64,000 bases of DNA from Hyphomicrobiaceae bacterium. Its GTDB lineage: Bacteria; Pseudomonadota; Alphaproteobacteria; Rhizobiales; Hyphomicrobiaceae. Below, one piece after another: positions 42,883 to 52,537 of the stretch; position 1 is the stretch's first letter, and each line of letters opens with the position of its first letter. The notes under the pieces are model-generated. The model saw only the letters and a program-made list of their open reading frames with translations. It ran no database searches and had not been told where the DNA came from. The DNA is taken from contig JALHOW010000004.1 of the NCBI GenBank assembly GCA_022842785.1, positions 464,387-528,386 on the forward strand. The letters run 5' to 3'. The position numbers and the translations under genes were made by a program.

Positions 42883-44259
42883 TCAGGAGCGCGAGCCGGG
42901 CGGCTGGTCGGGCGCCTCGGGCAGTAGAACGCCGCTGACCGAGCGGAGAATATCGAGGTGGCGAATGGCCGCCTTCGCCTGATCCGCGGTGATCTTCGAA
43001 AGCCGCTCCGGCCACTCCTCGACATCCTTGATGGTCGCGCCGACGGTCAGGGCCCAGCCATAGCGGCGCGCAAGCGATGCCTGGTTGTCGCTCTGATAGA
43101 TGTACTCGGCGAGATAGGACTTCTTCGCCCGATCAAGCTCCGCTTCGGTGATGCCGTTAGCGGCCACATCGGCGATCACGCCATCAATGAGCTGCTCGAT
43201 CTTCTCGAAGGGGACGCCGTCATTCGGCACGGCGAAGAAGGCGATCTTGCCGCTGTCGCGCGCCGTACCCGAGTACCAGCCGCCAGCGCTGGAGGCGACC
43301 TTCTCCTCGACGACGAGCTTCCTGTAGATGCGGCTCGTCGGGCCGGAGGCCAGAACTTTCACCAGAAGATCGAGGGCCTCGGCCTCACCGGGAGCGGCCT
43401 TGGTGTAGGCGGGCGCGATGTAGTGGCGATGCCAGGTGCGACGGCCGGCGCGCGGATCCTTGAGCTCGATGCGCCGCTGGGCGCGGTGCGGCGGCTCGCC
43501 GGGGCGCTCTTTCATCATCACATTGGGATTGCGCGGTATGGTGCCGTAGGTCGCCTCGGCGAGCTTGCGCACTTCTTCGGGCGTCACGTCGCCTGTCACG
43601 ACGAGGATGGCGTTGTTGGGCGCGTAGAAGCGCTTGTAGAAATTGAGCGCATCGTCACGCGAGAGCTTGGCGATCTCGTGCTCCCAGCCGATCACCGGAA
43701 TGCGATAGGGGTGCGCGAGATAGAGGGCCGCACCCATCTGCTCGTCGAGGATGGAACTCGGGTTGTTCTCGACCCGGCTGCGGCGCTCCTCGAGGATGAC
43801 GTCGCGCTCGGTCAACACCTCCTTCTCGTCGAGCCTGAGGTTGACCATGCGGTCAGCCTCCATCTCCATCACCTTGGGCAGGCGATCCTTGGAGACGCGC
43901 TGGAAGTAGGCGGTGATGTCCTGCGCCGTGAAGGCGTTATCCTGGCCGCCGAGGCGCGAGACGATCTTGGAGAACTCGCCCGTCCCGATCTTCTCGGTAG
44001 CCTTGAACATCAAGTGCTCGAGGAAGTGGGCGATGCCCGAGGTGCCCGGGGGCTCGTCGGCAGCGCCGACCCGGTACCAGATCATATGCGTGACGACGGG
44101 CGCACGATTGTCCGGGACAACGACCACCTGCAAGCCATTCGGCAGAATGAACTCGGTGGCGCGCGGCCCGGTCTGCGCAAGCGATGTAACGGGAGCGAGT
44201 GAGAGCATGAGCAATCCGATGATCAGATGGTGAACATGGACAAGGGCTCGCGTGAGCAT
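42883..44259 (-). CDS. M16-family zinc peptidase, catalytic subunit
   Basis: About 458 aa from ATG 44259 (the track uses GTG 44265). A signal peptide (HHLIIGLLMLSLAPVTSLAQ) is followed by the M16 inverted zinc motif in GTSGIAHFLEHLMFKAT and the downstream EMEADRM...LTERDVILEERRSRVEN glutamate. It degrades peptides or misfolded proteins in the periplasm. Pairs with the non-catalytic subunit downstream. Confidence 0.92.
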   Translation of the reverse strand: MLTRALVHVHHLIIGLLMLSLAPVTSLAQTGPRATEFILPNGLQVVVVPDNRAPVVTHMIWYRVGAADEPPGTSGIAHFLEHLMFKATEKIGTGEFSKIVSRLGGQDNAFTAQDITAYFQRVSKDRLPKVMEMEADRMVNLRLDEKEVLTERDVILEERRSRVENNPSSILDEQMGAALYLAHPYRIPVIGWEHEIAKLSRDDALNFYKRFYAPNNAILVVTGDVTPEEVRKLAEATYGTIPRNPNVMMKERPGEPPHRAQRRIELKDPRAGRRTWHRHYIAPAYTKAAPGEAEALDLLVKVLASGPTSRIYRKLVVEEKVASSAGGWYSGTARDSGKIAFFAVPNDGVPFEKIEQLIDGVIADVAANGITEAELDRAKKSYLAEYIYQSDNQASLARRYGWALTVGATIKDVEEWPERLSKITADQAKAAIRHLDILRSVSGVLLPEAPDQPPGSRS

Positions 44260-44719
44260 GGTCACTAATTCCTACGCACAGGGATGCGGCAAGCCGCACC
44301 ACATTCCACACACCGCACCCCAGACGGTCCCGAGGCCACGACCTCGAGCTTTGTTCGACCGGGCGACCTGCTGCGCCGCCACTCTACAGTGTCCGGCACG
44401 CGCGAAGGCAGTTAACCTCCGATCGTGTCCGGGATCCGGCACTGGGCTCTGCACTTCGAGTGAATTCGAGCAGGGCATTGCAGCGCAGGCGTGGCGGGAT
44501 CACCACATTTTTCGCACGACTTTGTGATCGAGTTGCACCGCAAACAATGCAGCGTTAAACGACCATTGATTTCATTGGATTTTTACGCGCCGATGCGCGA
44601 CCAGCGTTCAGAGACTAGAGTGGCATAGCCACCACATCTCCCGGCCAGCGGCCCGAACTTCGGGCGTCGGGGCCGCCAAGTCAAATGACAACATTTTCAT
44701 GTTCGAGCAGGGTGTGCGC
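44260..44719. promoter_or_regulatory. 454-bp intergenic region upstream of M16 genes
   Basis: The gap lies between the 3' end of the ABC-F gene and the M16 operon on the same strand. Its middle (44520-44600) is less GC-rich than its surroundings, the likely promoter area for the M16 genes. A small hairpin GCCCG-aactt-CGGGC lies at 44651-44665, possibly part of ABC-F termination. Small track ORFs here have no recognisable product. Confidence 0.4.
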
Positions 44720-46618
44720 CTAGGACGCACCTGCTTCGGCCGCCTCCAAGGCCGCCGAGGCGGCGAGCCATGCCTCCTCCGCCGCCGCCATCTGCCGGGT
44801 CACGTCGGCGCGGGCAATCGAGAGCTTCTGGGCTTTGCCGGCGTCTTCATATGCGCGCGGGTCCGCGAGTGCCGCGTCGATCTCCTCGCGTTTCGCCGTG
44901 AGCCGCTCGATCTCTTTCTCGGCTGACTGCACGACCCGCCGCAGTGGCGCCGTCTCGGCGCGGCGTGCGGCAGCCTCGCGGCGCTGATCGACGCGCGCGA
45001 CCTTCGGCGTGTCGGGCGCCGCGCCGTCCCGCTGCACGCGTGCACGCTGACCGCGATCGGCAAGCAGCTCGGCGCGATAGCCATCAAGATCACCGTCGAA
45101 CGAACGGACGGTGCCGCCTTTCACGAGCCAGAGGCGATCGACGCAGGCCTCGATGAGATGGCGGTCGTGACTGATGAGAATGACGGCACCAGGGAAATCA
45201 TTGAGCGCCTGGATGAGCGCCTCGCGGCTGTCGACATCGAGGTGGTTCGTCGGTTCGTCCAGAATGAGCAGATGCGGCGCGTGGAATGCGGTGAGCGCCA
45301 GCAGCAGGCGCGCCTTCTCGCCACCGGAGAGCTTGGCAGCCTTGGTATCGGCCTTGTCGTGCGAGAAGCCCCAAGAACCGAGACGCGTACGCTTCTGCGC
45401 CTCGGTCGCATCCGGCATGAGGGCCGCGATCTGATCGTAGGGCGACCAGCTAGGATTGAGGTCGTCGAGCTGGTGCTGGGCGAAGTAGCCGACGTTCACG
45501 CGCTGCGCGCCGAGCACCCGTCCGCCCATCGGCTCGAGCCGTCCCGCCAGCAGCTTGGCGAATGTGCTCTTGCCATTGCCGTTCTGGCCGAGCAGCGCAA
45601 TGCGATCGTCCTGATCCACATTGAGATTGAGGCGCGTCAGTATCGGCGCGTCCGCCTCATAGCCGACGGCGGCATCCTCGATCTTGAGCAGGGGGCTCGC
45701 CAGCAGCTTCTGCGGCGCCGGCAGGCGGATCGGCACCACGCTCTCATCGACCTGCGCCGCAATGGGCTTCATGCGGGCCAGCGCCTTGATGCGGCTCTGC
45801 GCCTGCGTCGCCTTGGAGGCCTTCGCCTTGAAGCGGATGATGAACGCCTCGATGCGCGCGCGCTCCTCATCCTGGCGCCTGGCGAGCTTCGTTTCGAGGC
45901 GCTGCTTCTCGCGGCGCGCCTCCTCGAAATCGTCATAGCCGCCGGCGTAGAGCGTGAGCTTGCCGCGATCGAGGTGGAGGATGTGGTTGACCGCGCGATT
46001 GAGCAGATCGCGGTCGTGGCTGATGATCACGACCGTGTGCGGGTACGCTCGCAGATAGGTCTCGAGCCAGAGCGTACCTTCGAGATCGAGGTAGTTCGTC
46101 GGCTCGTCGAGCAGGAGAATGTCCGGCTCCAGAAAGAGGATCGCGGCGAGCGCCACGCGCATCCGCCAGCCACCCGAGAATTCACGGCAGGCGCGCGCCT
46201 GGGCTTCCTCGTCGAAGCCGAGGCCAGCGAGGATCTGTGCGGCGCGCGAGGGGGCCGAATGGGCATCGATATCCCCGAGCCGCTCGTGGATGGCGGCAAT
46301 GCGGTGCGGATCGCTGGCCGTCTCGGCCTCGGCGAGAAGCGACGCACGTTCCAGATCCTGGGAGAGCACCCACTCGACGAGTGTCTCCGTCCCACCCGGC
46401 GCCTCCTGCGCGACATGGCCGACTTTCAACCCGCGCTGGATCGTGATCGAGCCATCGTCCGGCGCGAGATCGCCGATGATGAGCTTGAAGAGCGTCGTCT
46501 TGCCGGCACCGTTGCGCCCGACGAGACCAACTTTGTGTCCTGACGGTATCGCGCACGTTGCGCCCGACAGGATCGGCCGCCCTTCAATACGGTAGGTGAG
46601 ATCATTGACGTGGAGCAT
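44720..46618 (-). CDS. ABC-F family ATP-binding protein
   Basis: 632 aa with two ABC domains in one chain: Walker A GLVGRNGAGKTTLFKLI and ALLGQNGNGKSTFAKLL; signatures FSGGWRMRVALA and LSGGEKARLLLAL; an ABC-F linker between them and a charged C-terminal coiled coil (AEKEIERLTAKREEIDAALADP). No membrane segments. ABC-F proteins act on the ribosome to relieve stalling or confer antibiotic resistance; this one resembles the Uup/YheS housekeeping group. Confidence 0.92.
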   Translation of the reverse strand: MLHVNDLTYRIEGRPILSGATCAIPSGHKVGLVGRNGAGKTTLFKLIIGDLAPDDGSITIQRGLKVGHVAQEAPGGTETLVEWVLSQDLERASLLAEAETASDPHRIAAIHERLGDIDAHSAPSRAAQILAGLGFDEEAQARACREFSGGWRMRVALAAILFLEPDILLLDEPTNYLDLEGTLWLETYLRAYPHTVVIISHDRDLLNRAVNHILHLDRGKLTLYAGGYDDFEEARREKQRLETKLARRQDEERARIEAFIIRFKAKASKATQAQSRIKALARMKPIAAQVDESVVPIRLPAPQKLLASPLLKIEDAAVGYEADAPILTRLNLNVDQDDRIALLGQNGNGKSTFAKLLAGRLEPMGGRVLGAQRVNVGYFAQHQLDDLNPSWSPYDQIAALMPDATEAQKRTRLGSWGFSHDKADTKAAKLSGGEKARLLLALTAFHAPHLLILDEPTNHLDVDSREALIQALNDFPGAVILISHDRHLIEACVDRLWLVKGGTVRSFDGDLDGYRAELLADRGQRARVQRDGAAPDTPKVARVDQRREAAARRAETAPLRRVVQSAEKEIERLTAKREEIDAALADPRAYEDAGKAQKLSIARADVTRQMAAAEEAWLAASAALEAAEAGAS

Positions 46619-46663
46619 GGTCGCGCAGATAGCCCAAGTGAGCCGCTCCTGTCACCCCGGACC

Positions 46664-47329
46664 TCAGGCGAGCTGAGCGCGCAAGGCCGCTGCTGCCGCA
46701 ATAGGCCCAAGAACGAGCGCTCCGAGCGAGATCGCCGCGAGGATCATCAGCGAGGGCCCGGAACCGCCCGGCCCGAGCAGCGAAGCAATGGCACCGATGC
46801 CGAAAATGAGCGTCGGCACATAGAGCGGGAGCACCAGGAGCGCGATCAGCAGGCTGCCGCGCCGACTCCGCAGCGTGAGCGCCGCGCCGATGGTGCCGAT
46901 GAAGCTGATCGCCGGCGTGCCAATGAGCATGGTCAGCATGAGCAGTGGATAGGCCGCGAAATCGAGATTGAGCATGAGACCGAGCACAGGCGCGAGCAGC
47001 GTCAACGGCAGCGCCGTAGAGAGCCAGTGCGCGAGGCCCTTGGCGAGAACGATCATTTCGAGCGGCAAGGATGCCGTCGCCATGACCTCGAGCGAACCAT
47101 CCTCGAGATCCGTCTCGAACAATCGGCCGAGCGTGAGCAGGGCCGAGAGCAGGAGCGCGAGCCAGAGCAGGCCGGGCGCGATCCGCGAGAGCAGCGCCAT
47201 GTCGGGGCCGAGGCCGAGCGGCAGCATGGCGACGACAATGAGATAAAAGCCGAGGGCGGCTCCGAGCGCGCTTCCCTCGCGCACCGAGAGGCGAAGGTCC
47301 CGCGAAAGGAGAGCAAAGAAAGCTCTCAT
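46664..47329 (-). CDS. ccmB: Heme exporter protein CcmB
   Basis: 221 aa from ATG 47329 (MRAFFALLSRDLRLSVREG), which overlaps the ccmA stop as ATGA; the longer track ORF runs into ccmA. Six hydrophobic segments, with the typical RLFETDLEDGSLEVMATASLPLEMIVLAKGLAHW. Membrane subunit of the CcmAB ATPase, which drives release of heme-loaded CcmE. Genes for CcmC, D and G are at 12794-14351. Confidence 0.93.
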   Translation of the reverse strand: MRAFFALLSRDLRLSVREGSALGAALGFYLIVVAMLPLGLGPDMALLSRIAPGLLWLALLLSALLTLGRLFETDLEDGSLEVMATASLPLEMIVLAKGLAHWLSTALPLTLLAPVLGLMLNLDFAAYPLLMLTMLIGTPAISFIGTIGAALTLRSRRGSLLIALLVLPLYVPTLIFGIGAIASLLGPGGSGPSLMILAAISLGALVLGPIAAAAALRAQLA

Positions 47330-47967
47330 AGGACCTCGCTGTGGGCATGGACTTCGCCCGGCTCGGGCGCGGCAAGCTCGAGAATGCGCGCATTGCTGAG
47401 GCCGAGCGGCCCATGCGTCGCCGCAATCAACATGCCACCACCATCCAGATGCTGCTGCATGAGGCCGGCAAGCAGCGCCTGCGAGGCGACATCTAGCGCG
47501 GCCGTCGGCTCGTCGAGCAGCCATATAGGCCGCTTCGCGAGCAGCAGGCGCGTCAATCCGAGACGCCGCTTCTGTCCGGCGGAGAGATAGCCGGCCGGCA
47601 CCTCGGCGAGATCCGCGAGATGCAGCATGTCGAATGTGTCGTCGACCGCGCGCACATCGCCATTGAGGAAGCGCACCCAGAACTGCGCGTTCTCACGGAC
47701 CGTCAGGCCGGGCTTCACGCCATTGGCATGGCCCACATAGTGCGCGCATTCGCCGACCAGACTGTCGTCATCGCCCGAACCCTCGAGGCGGATCACCCCA
47801 GCATCGGGTGGAATGAAGCCGGCGAGCGCGCGGAGCAATGTCGTCTTGCCGACACCATTGGGGCCGGTGAGCACCAACGCCTCGCCTGCCTCGACGGCGA
47901 ACGACAGGCCGGCGATCAGCCGCCGCTCACCGCGCGAGAGCGATATGTTGTCGGCCACCAGCCGCAT
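47326..47967 (-). CDS. ccmA: Heme exporter ATP-binding protein CcmA
   Basis: 213 aa from ATG 47967 (MRLVADNISLSRGERRLIAG); a TTG at 47985 overlapping the acyl-CoA dehydrogenase stop is the alternative start. Walker A LTGPNGVGKTTLLRAL, signature YLSAGQKRRLGLTRLLL and Walker B WLLDEPTAALD. ATPase subunit of the CcmAB complex. Coupled to ccmB. Confidence 0.93.
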   Translation of the reverse strand: MRLVADNISLSRGERRLIAGLSFAVEAGEALVLTGPNGVGKTTLLRALAGFIPPDAGVIRLEGSGDDDSLVGECAHYVGHANGVKPGLTVRENAQFWVRFLNGDVRAVDDTFDMLHLADLAEVPAGYLSAGQKRRLGLTRLLLAKRPIWLLDEPTAALDVASQALLAGLMQQHLDGGGMLIAATHGPLGLSNARILELAAPEPGEVHAHSEVL

Positions 47968-47981
47968 GTCGGGGCCGCCGC

Positions 47982-49157
47982 TCAAGCCGTCTCGTTGAAG
48001 AGTTCGCGGCCGATGAGCATCCGGCGGATCTCGCTCGTGCCGGCGCCGATCTCGTAGAGCTTGGCATCGCGGAGAAGGCGGCCTGTTGGCGACTCGTTGA
48101 TGTAGCCTGTACCGCCGAGAAGCTGGATCGCATCGAGCGCGATCTTGGTCGCGCGCTCGGCTGCGAAGAGGATCGCACCGGCCGCATCCTTGCGCGTGGT
48201 CCGCCCGCGATCGCAGGCCTTGGCGACAGCGTAGACGTAGGCGCGCGCGGCGTTCATCTCGGTGTACATGTCGGCGACCTTGCCTTGCACGAGCTGGAAG
48301 GTACCGATCGGCGCGCCGAACTGCTTGCGTTCGTGAATATAGGGCAGCACTACGTCGATCGCCGCCTGCATGATGCCGACTGGCCCGCCGGCGAGCACGG
48401 CGCGCTCGTAGTCGAGCCCGCTCATGAGCACGTTGACGCCCTTGCCTATGCCGCCGAGGATATTCTCCGCGGGCACCTCGCAGTCCTCGAACACGAGTTC
48501 ACCCGTCGACGAACCGCGCATGCCGAGCTTGTCGAGCTTCTGGGCAACCTTGAAGCCCGGCGTCGTCGTCTCGACGAGAAAGGCGGTGATGCCGCGCGGT
48601 CCGGCGGCGGCATCCGTCTTGGCGTAGACGACGATCACCTGCGCATCCGGCGAGTTGGTGATCCACATCTTGGTGCCGTTGAGAACGTAGCGGTCGCCCT
48701 TCTTGTCCGCGCGAAGCTGCATCGAAACGACGTCCGAGCCCGCGCCCGCTTCGCTCATGGCGAGCGAGCCGACATGCTCGCCGGAAATGAGCTTCGGAAG
48801 ATACTTACGCTTCTGCGCCTCCGAGCCATTGCGGCTGATCTGGTTGACGCAGAGATTGGAGTGCGCGCCGTAGGAGAGACCGACCGACGCCGAGCCGCGC
48901 GAAACCTCTTCCATGGCGACAACGTGCTCGAGATAGCCGAGCCCCGAACCTCCGTACTCCTCCTCGGCCGTGATGCCATGCAGACCGAGCGCCCCCATGC
49001 GCGGCCACAGCTCGCGCGGAAAGCGGTCCGTGCGGTCGATCTCGGCCGCAATAGGCGCGATCTCGTCGGCGGTGAAGGAGCGGACGGTGTCGCGGAGCTG
49101 GTCGGCCGTCTCGCCGAGGTCGAAGTCGAGTGTCGGATATTGGTTCGGGATCGACAT
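47982..49157 (-). CDS. ivd: Isovaleryl-CoA dehydrogenase
   Basis: 391 aa from ATG 49157 ([28 protein letters not shown]), the usual length. The catalytic glutamate is in the isovaleryl-specific position, [15 protein letters not shown], while the usual C-terminal site reads [12 protein letters not shown] with no glutamate before GTSE. This pattern separates isovaleryl-CoA dehydrogenase from short/medium-chain enzymes. Flavoenzyme of leucine degradation. The other leucine genes are not in the window; it lies just upstream of ccmA. Confidence 0.9.
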   Translation of the reverse strand: MSIPNQYPTLDFDLGETADQLRDTVRSFTADEIAPIAAEIDRTDRFPRELWPRMGALGLHGITAEEEYGGSGLGYLEHVVAMEEVSRGSASVGLSYGAHSNLCVNQISRNGSEAQKRKYLPKLISGEHVGSLAMSEAGAGSDVVSMQLRADKKGDRYVLNGTKMWITNSPDAQVIVVYAKTDAAAGPRGITAFLVETTTPGFKVAQKLDKLGMRGSSTGELVFEDCEVPAENILGGIGKGVNVLMSGLDYERAVLAGGPVGIMQAAIDVVLPYIHERKQFGAPIGTFQLVQGKVADMYTEMNAARAYVYAVAKACDRGRTTRKDAAGAILFAAERATKIALDAIQLLGGTGYINESPTGRLLRDAKLYEIGAGTSEIRRMLIGRELFNETA

Positions 49158-49412
49158 GATGGGCCTCGTGATGGGCGCGTGTCCGCAGGAATGCGCTGGC
49201 ACTCTTGCTTCGTCGGTATCTGGCTGCCGGGCCAAGCGCAAGCAGGCCTGACCTCGAGAGCTGTTCGCCTGCGGAGATCTGGTGTTTCCAGCATCTGCAT
49301 CCGGGCGCAAACTACTAATACTGAACATCGTTGTATTTGAGGCCGAATCAGTGCTCGTTTCGAGGCTGGCCACCTCGGTTGCTGGCCAACGACGAATAGG
49401 TCGAACGATAGA

Positions 49413-51230
49413 ATGATGAGCATTTGGACGCGTGGCCTGGCCGCGGCATTGTTACTTGCGGGCGGGGCTACGGCGATCCGCGCCGATGACCCATTCGCCA
49501 AGAAGTGGGAGCCGTGGCTCGAGATCGGCGGGCGGTATAGCGATCAGCGCACGCTCGGCGAGGCCAACCTCTTCGCGCCCCTCATCCAGACGCACAATTC
49601 GCTCGTCTTCGCCGATCTACGCGGCATGTTTGACAACCACGACGCCGCCGAAGGCAACTTCGGCCTTGCGATCCGGCGCATGTATACCTCGGGCTGGAAC
49701 GTCGGCGGGTACGGCTATTACGACGTGCGCCGCTCGTCGTTCGACAATGTCTTCCATCAGGTGACCTTCGGCGCCGAGGCCCTGAGCCGCGACGTCGATC
49801 TACGCGCCAATGTCTACCTCCCGGTCGGCAGTCGCGCAGAGCGTATCGGCCTCGGCTCAACGACGTCGACCACTGACACGACGGCCGCGGTCCTGACGGG
49901 CACGTCGCTCGCCATCCAGAGCCAATCCGTGGTCACGACCACGAGCACGTACATGCTCGAAAAGGCGCTCGCCGGCTTCGATGCGGAGATCGGCTTTCGC
50001 GTGCCAGTGTTCGATCTCGACTCAGGGCTGGATCTGCGGACGTTCGCCGGCGGCTACTACTTCGATGGCTCCGACGTCGACAAGGTGGCGGGGCCGCGCT
50101 TTCGGCTGGAGCTGACGGCCAATGATGTGGTCGGCCTGTCCGGCGTGAAGCTGGCCGGTGGCGTCATCTATCAGCACGACAATGTCCGCGGCGAGCAGTG
50201 GATCGCCCAGGCGCGGCTGCGGATTCCGCTGCAGGCGCCGGCGGCGCGGGCCAGCCGACCGCTCACCTACATGGAGCGCCGCATGGCTGATGCCATCGTG
50301 CGCGACGTCGACATCGTCTCCAACACGACCGCGGTGAAGACGGCAACAGCCACATCCACAGTCACGCACACCGAAGCGGCGATCAACACCTGGAACGGCG
50401 AGACGGTGACCTCCGTCAACTATGTCGATGCCGGATCCGCGGACCAAGCCGACCTGCAAGCCGCCCTCGATACCGGTGGCGCCGGCAGCGTCGTGGTGCT
50501 CAATGGCGGCATCACCGCCACCGACCAGCTGATTATCAACGAGCGCCAGACGCTACTCGGCGGCGGAACGGACCTGCTCGTGCGGGGCGCGGTCTCGGGG
50601 GTCGAGGTCGTCTACACCGCCACCGGCGCCGCCGGCAGCTTTATCGGCGACAATACCACAGTCACCACTACTGGTGGCTCTCCCGGATCTGTGTATGCGC
50701 TGGTCGCCGTCCGGGACTACGGTGTGATCGGGGGCATGACGATCGAGAAGACCGGCGAAACGCCCCATTTTTTTACATACGCGGCCACGGTTCTCGGTCA
50801 CACGGCTGATCCGGGTGGCAGCCCCATCGGTATCGCGCTCTTCGGCAACACCATCGTGGCTGGCCTCGGTTCCATGTCTTACGGTGTTTGGTTCAACCAC
50901 GGGCGCGATATCACGATCATGGACAATAACATTGCCGCACCGGACGGCGGCATAGCCGTAGTTTTATTCGACTCGTCAGACAATGCTCGCGTGGTCGGCA
51001 ATCGCCTCGGCGTAGGGAGCGCAGCATCTTACGGTCTGATGTTCGCTGGCGACGGGAACTATCAAGTCACAATCGCTGACAATTCTATCGGCGGCTCTGT
51101 GAACAGCCTTTTGTTCCTCAGCTCAGTCCATGCATCGAACTCCAGCGGAAACGTCATGGCGGGCTTCGGACATTGCAACGGAAGATCAGTGACCGGCGTG
51201 ATCGAGTTCACGGACGGGACTAGATGCTAG
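49413..51230 (+). CDS. Inverse-autotransporter-like surface protein with beta-helix passenger
   Basis: 605 aa. A signal peptide ([23 protein letters not shown]) is followed by a beta-barrel-like region to about residue 290 ([41 protein letters not shown]-like repeats, [11 protein letters not shown]), resembling the inverse-autotransporter barrel of intimin/invasin. After a threonine-rich linker comes a right-handed beta-helix-like passenger ([64 protein letters not shown]), similar to pectate-lyase folds. Probably an outer-membrane adhesin or surface protein. The passenger third (from about 50690) is visibly less GC-rich than its neighbours and holds a T7 run. Confidence 0.7.
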   Translation: MMSIWTRGLAAALLLAGGATAIRADDPFAKKWEPWLEIGGRYSDQRTLGEANLFAPLIQTHNSLVFADLRGMFDNHDAAEGNFGLAIRRMYTSGWNVGGYGYYDVRRSSFDNVFHQVTFGAEALSRDVDLRANVYLPVGSRAERIGLGSTTSTTDTTAAVLTGTSLAIQSQSVVTTTSTYMLEKALAGFDAEIGFRVPVFDLDSGLDLRTFAGGYYFDGSDVDKVAGPRFRLELTANDVVGLSGVKLAGGVIYQHDNVRGEQWIAQARLRIPLQAPAARASRPLTYMERRMADAIVRDVDIVSNTTAVKTATATSTVTHTEAAINTWNGETVTSVNYVDAGSADQADLQAALDTGGAGSVVVLNGGITATDQLIINERQTLLGGGTDLLVRGAVSGVEVVYTATGAAGSFIGDNTTVTTTGGSPGSVYALVAVRDYGVIGGMTIEKTGETPHFFTYAATVLGHTADPGGSPIGIALFGNTIVAGLGSMSYGVWFNHGRDITIMDNNIAAPDGGIAVVLFDSSDNARVVGNRLGVGSAASYGLMFAGDGNYQVTIADNSIGGSVNSLLFLSSVHASNSSGNVMAGFGHCNGRSVTGVIEFTDGTRC

Positions 51231-51421
51231 GCTCGATTCGTTGCACTGCAGGCAGAAATCGGCAAACGGTGGGCGAGCGCCCCTGCGACCATCGCGCAAA
51301 TCGGCAACACGCAGACGGATAGTGTCTGTAGGAGAATAAATCATGCTGGACGGGCGGAAAGGGGCCTTTGCATATTCCCGGACGGTTCTTTCGATCACTT
51401 GCACCTTCCGGAGCCCCGCCG

Positions 51422-52264
51422 ATGCCCCGCTTTCTGCTGCCTGCCGCAATCGTACTCGGGCTCGGCTTTGCGCTCGGGACTTTGGCCGCGCCGCTCCCGG
51501 TTTCGGCACAAACGGCAACCGAGGCTGCTGAAACAGCATTCTGGGACAGCGTAAAAGACTCTCGCGACCCGGCCGAGGTCCGCGCCTACCTCGAAAAATT
51601 TCCGAACGGCCTCTTCGCGCCGCTGGCAAAAATTCGGCTGAGGAATCTGGAGGCCGCGAAGACGCCCGCCCCGGCGCCGAGCACGGCAGCGAGCACACCG
51701 CCGCAACAGCAACCCACGTCAGCGCCGGCACTGACGAGCGAGTCGATCATCCGCGAGGTGCAGGACCGCCTCTATAACCTCAACTACATGATCGCAACCC
51801 GCAACGGCCGCATGAACGATCAGACGCGCGAAGCCATTCGTCAGTGGCAGACGAACGTCAAGCAACCGCTCGGAGTCATGACCGTCTCACAGCTCGCATT
51901 GCTGCGCAGTGCACAGCTGCCGGCGACCTGGGGCTCGATTGCATACTTCTCGAAGGGCGCGTCCTCGACGGTGTGGAACCGCCCGACACGCGAGATCGCT
52001 GAGCGGGAAGCACTGGCTGCGTGCCGCAAGAACGCGGGCGCGCCGTGCCAGGTACTGAGTGTCGCGAATAAGATTTGCGGCGCGCTCGGCTTCTACAATG
52101 CCGTCGTCAGCGGACAGCAGCACTGGGGTGCCTATGCGTCCGTCCGTCCGACCCTCGGACAGGCGACGGATCACGCCCTTTCCGAATGCCGCAAGCAGGC
52201 CAAGCAGCCGAACGCTTGCGGCATCCGCGCGACTGTATGTGCGGACGGGAGCCATCAGCGATAG
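51422..52264 (+). CDS. Exported DUF4189 domain protein
   Basis: 280 aa from ATG 51422, with GGAG 8 nt upstream; earlier starts at 51343 and 51368 lack support. Signal peptide MPRFLLPAAIVLGLGFALGTLAAPLPVSA. The mid part (AAETAFWDSVKDSRDPAEVRAYLEKFPNGLFAPLAKIRLRNLE) matches segments found before caspase-like or peptidoglycan-binding modules; the next stretch (DRLYNLNYMIATRNGRMNDQTREAIRQWQ) resembles a peptidoglycan-binding fold; the C-terminal DUF4189 (WGSIAYFSKGASSTVWNRPTREIAEREALAACRKN) has paired cysteines. Likely periplasmic, wall-associated. Confidence 0.82.
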   Translation: MPRFLLPAAIVLGLGFALGTLAAPLPVSAQTATEAAETAFWDSVKDSRDPAEVRAYLEKFPNGLFAPLAKIRLRNLEAAKTPAPAPSTAASTPPQQQPTSAPALTSESIIREVQDRLYNLNYMIATRNGRMNDQTREAIRQWQTNVKQPLGVMTVSQLALLRSAQLPATWGSIAYFSKGASSTVWNRPTREIAEREALAACRKNAGAPCQVLSVANKICGALGFYNAVVSGQQHWGAYASVRPTLGQATDHALSECRKQAKQPNACGIRATVCADGSHQR

Positions 52265-52291
52265 CTCCCGCTCGGACTTAGCCTGAGTATC

Positions 52292-52537
52292 TCAGGCCAC
52301 GCGCTTCATCGGGCGGGCGCACAGAGTGTCAGCGATGATCTCCACCGCGCGGCCCCAATCGAGCGCACCCTCGGCCTTCACGCCGAAAGCGGCGACGGCA
52401 TCGGCCGGGCTGCCGCCATCGCGGAACACCCTGGCGCAAGCCTGCCGCGCAAAGCCGACCGACTGGTGCCACTGCGCAGGATTCACACTGCGCGGGGCGT
52501 GGGCGGAGAGGTCCGTGGTTGCGATGCTCATCGTCAT
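52292..52537 (-). CDS. Small hypothetical protein
   Basis: 81 aa from ATG 52537 (MTMSIATTDL), with GGAGG 8 nt upstream; the track ORF starts 19 codons earlier. No known family. The core WHQSVGFARQACARVFRDGGSPADAVAAFGVKAEGALDWGRAVEIIADTLC is helical and soluble. It faces the DUF4189 gene tail to tail. Confidence 0.6.
   Translation of the reverse strand: MTMSIATTDLSAHAPRSVNPAQWHQSVGFARQACARVFRDGGSPADAVAAFGVKAEGALDWGRAVEIIADTLCARPMKRVA

Noticed and set aside
45158-46543. 461-aa plus-strand ORF antisense to the ABC-F gene
   Set aside because: Shadow frame; ABC motifs are on the minus strand.
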